Assembly (NCBI GenBank): GCA_014529385.2
Contig: CM043948.1
Location: forward strand, 84,004,260 to 84,068,259
DNA from: Adiantum capillus-veneris
Lineage: Eukaryota; Streptophyta; Polypodiopsida; Polypodiales; Pteridaceae
Length of the DNA: 64,000 bases
Direction of reading: 5' to 3'
Part shown: one piece after another, positions 59,101-64,000 of the stretch
Layout of the letters: each line of letters starts with the position of its first letter
Position numbering within the stretch: position 1 is the first letter of the stretch
Position numbers and translations under genes: made by a program
Notes under the pieces: generated by a model
The model's database searches: none
What the model saw: the letters and a program-made list of their open reading frames with translations, nothing else
Told to the model about the DNA's origin: nothing

Positions 59101-62100
59101 AGGTGGATGACATACCCAAACGCGGAATTGGAAAAGCAGAGACTTGAAATGTGCCAGAGAATGATCGAGACTGCACAAGCCTTATTAGAACCACCAAAAG
59201 AAACAATGAATTGTGGAACGGAAAACCCAATTCAGCAAGAGACTATCGTTTCACGGGTAGCTGAAAAGACTCCCAGTGCACAAAAGCCTGAAAATACACA
59301 CAAGGATGACCGCATAGTATTGAACACAACCGATCAGGAGATAGAGAGTTTTCATCCAGTCATACAGAGGTCTTACGGAAGAGATGAGGATTACAATGAA
59401 TTTTGGAAACAAGTGAGAGAGGCAAACTTTGCAAACGAGCTAAGTTGCCAAGCTAATCTGACAAATTGGGAAAAGGACATCAGGAATCCTCCCATAGTGG
59501 AATTTGAGGCAGGATCTCAAGTGGACTTGGATCTGCAATCTTACTGGGGAGATGGGGGCTCTGTTAGAACAATGGAGAGCAAACCTCATTCACTGAATAC
59601 CTTACCTTCATACTTAGGAGAGTATGAAGCAAAATCCGAGATTAGAGCACTTCCCTCACGAAGAATCTCATCAGAAAAAGTAATGGACTCGCAAGGATTG
59701 ATAGAGATCTTGTCAACACCAGTGACATGCACTATCTCTCTAGCTGAGCTTTTGAGGTTAAGACCAACATCGAGACTGCAAGAGGGTATACAAGAGCTGA
59801 GTAAACCACAAAAGAATGCTAAGCCTGTACCCTTAAACAAGGTCGGAGAGTATTGCGAAGGTGAAGAGGGGAATACAACCTTACCAGTTGAATTCCAAGG
59901 AGTAAACACGATGGCAATACTAGACAGCGGAGCTGGGGTAGCCATTGCTACAAAAGAAATCTGGAAAAAATGGGGGAAACCAGCAATAAGGAAGACTAGG
60001 TTGAAACTCCAATTAGCAGATGGACACATGGAGAAACCTATGGGGTTATTAGAGAAAGTTGTAGTGACTTCTTGCGGCATTGAATACGAACATACTTTTG
60101 CTATTGTCGATTTTGGCAAGGAGAATAACTATGATATCATACTGGGAAGACCATTCATGAGACAATTGAAAATGGTCCAGGATTGGGGCTACGATCACAT
60201 ATACCTGAGAAATATGGAAACCACTACACGTGTGAACCTGAAAGACCATAGCTACAAAGATGTGAACCGAACACCGGTAGAGGAGTTTGATTCAGCTACT
60301 TTGGCGGGATCCGAATTTCCAGCTTGGTTAGGTAAACCCAAGGAGTTATGGATGTGTGGAGCTTCGAAATGTGGAAGTCTGAAACGAGAAGAATGTGTTT
60401 TAGAAAGGGCTATCGAAGACGAAACTTATATAGGAGAACCCTTTCCAGAGGACACGCTTGAACCATTAGAATGGACACACATTCTAGCAACCCTAGATGT
60501 TTGTGCAATTCCGGATGGTCCCACAACAAAATTTTGCGACAAGGACGGGTACGACGTGGTTCCGTACTTCATGTTGAGAACTGTACTCGAAAAAGAAACT
60601 GAAAAGAACGATACACTGGAAAAGGAAGATGAAGAAGAGGTGTTTCACGACATTCCCGATCATCCAGAGTGGGGAAATGAAGCAGACAACGAGTCAACGG
60701 ACAATTCAAGCGGAAACGAAGAAACTATAACGGATGTCCGATTTTATGATTTTCCGAACCAAACTAAACAACGCCAGAAACGCTATAGAGCAAAGAGAAA
60801 AACAAAGGGGGTTAGAACCAATCCGATGCCTAGAATAAGAGGAAAAAATCAATTCCTAATGCTAGTAAAGGCGGAAGATTGTGTTAAGGACAAGATTTCT
60901 GGAAGAATGAGAGGCAATGGTCAAAAGAGCTTACGAAAAGACAAAAAAGGCTCAAGAAATCAAGTTCAAAGGAATGGAACGAAAACTGAAACAGAAAAAT
61001 CAGAAAAGAACAAGCGCAACAGAGAACACACGGAGTCCAAGCTAGAACGTAGAAACAAGTACAGAGAGCTCAAGAAAACTCTGAAAGAAGTTTGGACGAC
61101 AGAAATTGAGAGTGGAGAGGACGAAAACGCCAAAATCAAGGAAAACATGGATGTTCCCTCTCACTATAGGAAATTCACAATAGAGGATAGGAAGGTGGTA
61201 TTAACCCAACCTATTCGAGAGAGAAAGGAGAACGAATCTTATGACGGACCGGAGGATGCAAAAAAAATAGATTTAGCAGCTCTAGGTGAGCCACCTAGAC
61301 CGGTGTACATAGCCACAGATTTGTCTCCAGGCGAGGAAGAGAGACTTTTGAGTCTTCTCAGAGAGTATAGGGATGTGTTTGCATGGTCTTATAAGGACTT
61401 AAAGGGAGTTGACCCATCGATATGCCAACACACAATCCCACTGAAACAAGACGCAAAGCCTAGCAGACAGAGACCATACACATATAATGATACTTTTGCT
61501 AAGCGAATCAAAGAAGAGATAGATAAGCTAATGGAAGCTGAATTCATATACGAGATTGAACACACCGATTGGGTATCTCCAATTGTGGTAGTACCCAAGA
61601 AGAACGGAAAACTCCGAGTGTGTGTCAACTTAAAGAAAGTGAATGCTGCAACAATCAGGGACAATTATCCCCTGCCGATAACTGATCATGTTCTAGAGCG
61701 TGTATCAGGGAAAACAACATACTCCTTTCTTGATGGTTTTTCAGGATATAACCAGCTAGCCATAGCACTGGAAGATCAACATAAAACAGCTTTTGCAACG
61801 GAGTGGGGAATTTATGCTTATCGGGTTATGCCTTTTGGTCTAACCAATGCTCCCGCAACCTTCCAGAGGCTGATGACGCATGCTTTCAAAGAATACTTAA
61901 GGTTGTTTCTAGAAATATACATGGATGACTTATGTGTACATTCTCTTCTGAGAGATGAGCATCTAGAACACCTAAGAAAAGTATTTGAGAAATGTAGGAC
62001 ATATCGCATTTGTCTCAATCCTGAGAAATGTGTGTTTATGGTCCGACAGGGCAGAATTCTGGGACATATTGTCTCACAAAACGGAATATCCACGGATTTA

Positions 62101-63963
62101 GAGAAGATAAAAGTTATAGTGGATATGCCTAGACCAACCAATGCGAAACAAGTACAGAGCTTTATGGGACATTGCGGATATTATAGACGATTCATTTACA
62201 TGTACGCTATAATAGGCCAACCACTTTACAGGCTAATAGTGAACTTTGAATGGACAGAGGAGTGTGAGGAATCGTTCAAGAAATTGAAAGAGGCACTCAT
62301 TACTGCTCCAGTCTTGAAATCACCAGATTGGGAGAAGATATTCCATGTGCATATAGATGCTTCGGCATATGCAATAGGATGCATTCTGGCTCAGCCAGAA
62401 GAAGGAAACATGGATTTTCCTATCTGTTACGCCAGTCGACAGCTCAACAATGCAGAGAAGAATTACACCACAACAGAGCGAGAAGGATTAGGAATGATAT
62501 ATGCTGTGAAGAAATTTCGGCATTATCTTCTAGCCAACAAGTTTGTGTTTTTTACGGATCACCAAGCCTTGCTCTACCTAGTGAATAAACCATGCAATAC
62601 CGGGAGAATAGTGAGATGGTTCATTATCTTACTGGAATTCGACTTCACGGTAGTAGTAAAGAAAGGAAAAACACATCTTAGAGCTGATCATCTTTCGCGA
62701 TTGACGAATGGAGAAGACCCTATAGGAGTAGATGACGACATGCCAGACGCGTACTTGTTCAACATAGAAATGATACCGAAGTGGTCTCAAAATGTCGTTA
62801 ACCTATTAACCTATGGAGGAGAGTTCGATAGAAGAGAATACAACCTGAAACATATTGCTATTCAGCAATCCAAGAATCTTCAATTGGTTGCAGGAAGGTT
62901 GTATCAATTGGGAAATGATCATGTTTTACGACTATGCATCAATCCTGAGGAATATAATATATATCTGCGCGAAGCACATGTTCAGGAATGTGCATTTCAT
63001 TGTTCAAGAAGGAACACATATAGGAATTTGTTACAATTGGGAGTCTATTGGCCAGGAATGAAAGAAAGCGTACATGAATATGTCACTGTATGTATTGTAT
63101 GTTCATCAAAACCGCCAGCAGAGTATTCGACATTATATCAGATAATGATCGCTCCAGAATGGAGTCAGTATATTGTTGAATATCTCACAAATAGAACTTT
63201 CCCAGAAGGAACGTCAAAAGCTCGTCAGAAATCTGTAGAGACAGAAGCTAGAGATTACGCTTTAATAGGAGATCAACTCTATAAGAGAGGTAAAGACAAC
63301 CAGCTTAGGATTTGCGCATCAGAGTCTGAGTATGTGATAATCCTGGAGCAAGCTCATGGAGGAGTAGGTGGAGGCCATTTCTCAGGTGATAAGACAGCAA
63401 AACTTGTCTTAGCCGCAGGAATATGGTGGCCAACATTACATATGGACGCTGAGGAATACGTTAAACGGTGTGATGACTGTCAGCGGACCAAAGTACCACT
63501 TAAAAGAGATGATATGCCGCTTAGACCAATGATGGGGGCAAGAGCTTTTGCAAAATGGGGGATTGATTATGTCGGACCCATTTCACCTCCTGCATATAAG
63601 ACTCATGCACAATACATCGTTGTGGCTACAGACTATCTAACAAAGTGGGTCGAAGCAAAGGAAACTCAAAAAGCAGATGCCAGGACCACGGCACAATTTC
63701 TATATGAATACGTCTTTGTACGATATGGATTGCCAATAGAAATTGTGAGTGATCGAGGCACACATTTTATAAATGAAGTGATAGAGATCCTTCTAGATGA
63801 ATTGATGGTAATCCATAGGAAATCAGCCCCGTATCATCCACAAGCAAACGGACAAGCTGAAGCAAAAACAAAACCATATGCATGGTCCTTACGAAGATTG
63901 TATCTGAGTCGAGAACTGACTGGGACCAGAAGTTGCATTCAACATTATGGGCATATAGGGTAG
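56125..63963 (+). CDS. Element B' gag-pol polyprotein, open through the integrase core
   Basis: 2612 codons from ATG 56125. A TTG three bases upstream is in frame but not preferred. Order by residue: capsid-type region about 396-535; zinc knuckles from Cys797 (CYKCGGDHLMNVC, CTECGVTHFIEDC); basic helix about 905-950; first protease with Asp1267 (DSGAG); charged linker; RT with YMDD at 1932-1935; RNase H from Asp2078; two HHCC modules whose first His are about 2285 and 2411; integrase DD35E at Asp2481, Asp2543 and Glu2579. A 1-bp deletion in an A-run just after Glu2579 shifts the frame, giving an artificial end at 63963. The second protease and extra ORF would lie beyond the window. Relative to B there is an in-frame 54-bp deletion before the protease (near 59765). 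Gag and pol share one frame, with no gag stop or frameshift site visible. Confidence 0.93.
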   Translation: MNLRSGRNLRNNQPKQGEPASVISTEGSVNQSWVQPLEPIFEGSVSDTSSERSYEIFTEHLEHLNLNNRENMAAGSSNPSATMKLLFIKYQYDNEQGAKIYKDGMDRYCVKIEDRPSEFKDLVPVSYSGDRYLDDEGTMYLVVLNRNIVDKWGLMGTKAKVDEELEEKAPIMNFPDARLRRENETTRINTDNIYMGLYKYNNGEQDLYYRCEEPYTGELTDQKRLYVFTYTEGSEVKIAAYDKYGRQYSTMGKKELEGYTYFGGPLHQYYVSSSSQRPAPTNRGQNPMTTGGQRTQVADSFSQPQYSKPGPMGSLHSRDSMDTNRGSAVPIPTYTTPGPRFEAEPSHLPPSSRFRAGEPTRVTHEVHDARESFSRDIGAMRLVADHRRMRPSQVAKCMPKKYGGSGDPYAHVSLIKQVLRAEQITDFHTQYEGFGLTLEGTALTWFQPLNIGGFHDIDHLLREFAEEFSKRGIKHNTVSQIYAFKQREHEKVKEASLRFKQYIERCPVRERPQDDRLSVLFIEGLRNDTLKKDLHLKACTSFEQVTREALYLVDNCTVYGEVSADTDFASSSSSSVASETTTKKNVQTTTMPNVEQMIEDALKRMAPYQKPLPKTLKWCAIEQKWTNHPTEECYYNKGYVRERQYAPPAQLAPPQVHPVPRYPTGNVPGPMGIERPQPVLGQQPPLPGARPVGIRYAPTLENQEEQALVPVQAYYEESGAHMSPTVYYPPEEPKQPEPWGMIGNVGTPTVTSASDEERYNLDARTLMFIAHGGLTGQRPSYPQRTNQMGPRPALGPCYKCGGDHLMNVCPHTEIIRINAYCTECGVTHFIEDCSKNPNKVQKTTLNMLETIPTSSGSENETLIPTQVVTRAQAKKTTREPENGKLATEMVSQGPRSQKNTWKARKARMKLRKEREDAILAEELKRTKDRLEKLESQNGKREMSPERTKQKSIKETTSLSSGGSVLVDKVHEPLDALMRAYEARLKNNQTQEQRWMTYPNAELEKQRLEMCQRMIETAQALLEPPKETMNCGTENPIQQETIVSRVAEKTPSAQKPENTHKDDRIVLNTTDQEIESFHPVIQRSYGRDEDYNEFWKQVREANFANELSCQANLTNWEKDIRNPPIVEFEAGSQVDLDLQSYWGDGGSVRTMESKPHSLNTLPSYLGEYEAKSEIRALPSRRISSEKVMDSQGLIEILSTPVTCTISLAELLRLRPTSRLQEGIQELSKPQKNAKPVPLNKVGEYCEGEEGNTTLPVEFQGVNTMAILDSGAGVAIATKEIWKKWGKPAIRKTRLKLQLADGHMEKPMGLLEKVVVTSCGIEYEHTFAIVDFGKENNYDIILGRPFMRQLKMVQDWGYDHIYLRNMETTTRVNLKDHSYKDVNRTPVEEFDSATLAGSEFPAWLGKPKELWMCGASKCGSLKREECVLERAIEDETYIGEPFPEDTLEPLEWTHILATLDVCAIPDGPTTKFCDKDGYDVVPYFMLRTVLEKETEKNDTLEKEDEEEVFHDIPDHPEWGNEADNESTDNSSGNEETITDVRFYDFPNQTKQRQKRYRAKRKTKGVRTNPMPRIRGKNQFLMLVKAEDCVKDKISGRMRGNGQKSLRKDKKGSRNQVQRNGTKTETEKSEKNKRNREHTESKLERRNKYRELKKTLKEVWTTEIESGEDENAKIKENMDVPSHYRKFTIEDRKVVLTQPIRERKENESYDGPEDAKKIDLAALGEPPRPVYIATDLSPGEEERLLSLLREYRDVFAWSYKDLKGVDPSICQHTIPLKQDAKPSRQRPYTYNDTFAKRIKEEIDKLMEAEFIYEIEHTDWVSPIVVVPKKNGKLRVCVNLKKVNAATIRDNYPLPITDHVLERVSGKTTYSFLDGFSGYNQLAIALEDQHKTAFATEWGIYAYRVMPFGLTNAPATFQRLMTHAFKEYLRLFLEIYMDDLCVHSLLRDEHLEHLRKVFEKCRTYRICLNPEKCVFMVRQGRILGHIVSQNGISTDLEKIKVIVDMPRPTNAKQVQSFMGHCGYYRRFIYMYAIIGQPLYRLIVNFEWTEECEESFKKLKEALITAPVLKSPDWEKIFHVHIDASAYAIGCILAQPEEGNMDFPICYASRQLNNAEKNYTTTEREGLGMIYAVKKFRHYLLANKFVFFTDHQALLYLVNKPCNTGRIVRWFIILLEFDFTVVVKKGKTHLRADHLSRLTNGEDPIGVDDDMPDAYLFNIEMIPKWSQNVVNLLTYGGEFDRREYNLKHIAIQQSKNLQLVAGRLYQLGNDHVLRLCINPEEYNIYLREAHVQECAFHCSRRNTYRNLLQLGVYWPGMKESVHEYVTVCIVCSSKPPAEYSTLYQIMIAPEWSQYIVEYLTNRTFPEGTSKARQKSVETEARDYALIGDQLYKRGKDNQLRICASESEYVIILEQAHGGVGGGHFSGDKTAKLVLAAGIWWPTLHMDAEEYVKRCDDCQRTKVPLKRDDMPLRPMMGARAFAKWGIDYVGPISPPAYKTHAQYIVVATDYLTKWVEAKETQKADARTTAQFLYEYVFVRYGLPIEIVSDRGTHFINEVIEILLDELMVIHRKSAPYHPQANGQAEAKTKPYAWSLRRLYLSRELTGTRSCIQHYGHIG

Positions 63964-64000
63964 CATATAAAACATCAATAGGAACGACCCCATATAACAT

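Larger units (their letters stand above)
53729..64000 (+). mobile_element. Element B': sister copy of element B, cut by the window end
   Basis: Same family as 28589-47634 with its own LTR, primer site, leader, palindromes and gag-pol. Its LTR differs from B by several substitutions and a longer GA tract, so B and B' are separate insertions from different source copies. Coding is open to just past the integrase catalytic Glu. Confidence 0.93.

Overview
The window is plant nuclear DNA made almost entirely of LTR retrotransposons, with a few captured or decayed host gene pieces. Plant signs are Ty3/gypsy families with tRNA-Asp primer sites, a chromovirus with a chromodomain, a decayed PLS-type PPR gene and a fragment of a chloroplast cyclophilin gene. 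The PPR wording (DAIT..CILKA, NALVD.Y) recalls large PPR families of non-seed vascular plants, but the species cannot be fixed from this window. No intact host gene was found.

Left part (1-22356): a broken chromovirus pol (1-2111) is followed by the gag start of a second Ty3 family, here called A (2302-3312). Family A gag is split by an 8.0-kb insertion (3313-11326) with short inverted termini and a 10-bp target duplication. The insertion carries a second broken chromovirus pol, a possible long LTR, microsatellites and a minus-strand PPR pseudogene. Family A resumes at 11337 and runs through protease, RT, RNase H, a deleted integrase and a second protease-like domain to about 18900, then a small extra ORF lies between two purine tracts. 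A further LTR start (20941) and a second copy of repeat R (21511-22356) follow.

Right part (22357-64000) is a stack of nested insertions. A minus-strand family A fragment (22357-26324) is cut by a small LTR with an initiator-Met-type primer site (26325-26625). Next to it sits a large non-coding LTR element, C (LTR 26637-27474; 3' LTR from 53564). Element B (28589-47634, TSD GTGTG) lies inside C. A sister copy, B' (53729 to past the window end), lies inside the 3' LTR of C. C also carries part of a CYP37-like chloroplast cyclophilin gene (49969-50714).

The notable system is family B. It encodes gag, protease, RT, RNase H, a duplicated HHCC zinc-binding module, a DD35E integrase, then a second retropepsin-like domain and a tail of repeated W-[IV]-P-K motifs. 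A copy of the 3' polypurine tract, a long leader and a separate ORF (about 950 aa or more, nuclear signal and coiled coil) follow. Arrays of a 24-bp perfect or near-perfect palindrome precede both gag and this second ORF, with matching spacings and nearly the same distance to each start codon. The second protease and W-P-K tail also occur in family A, so the architecture predates the split of the two families.
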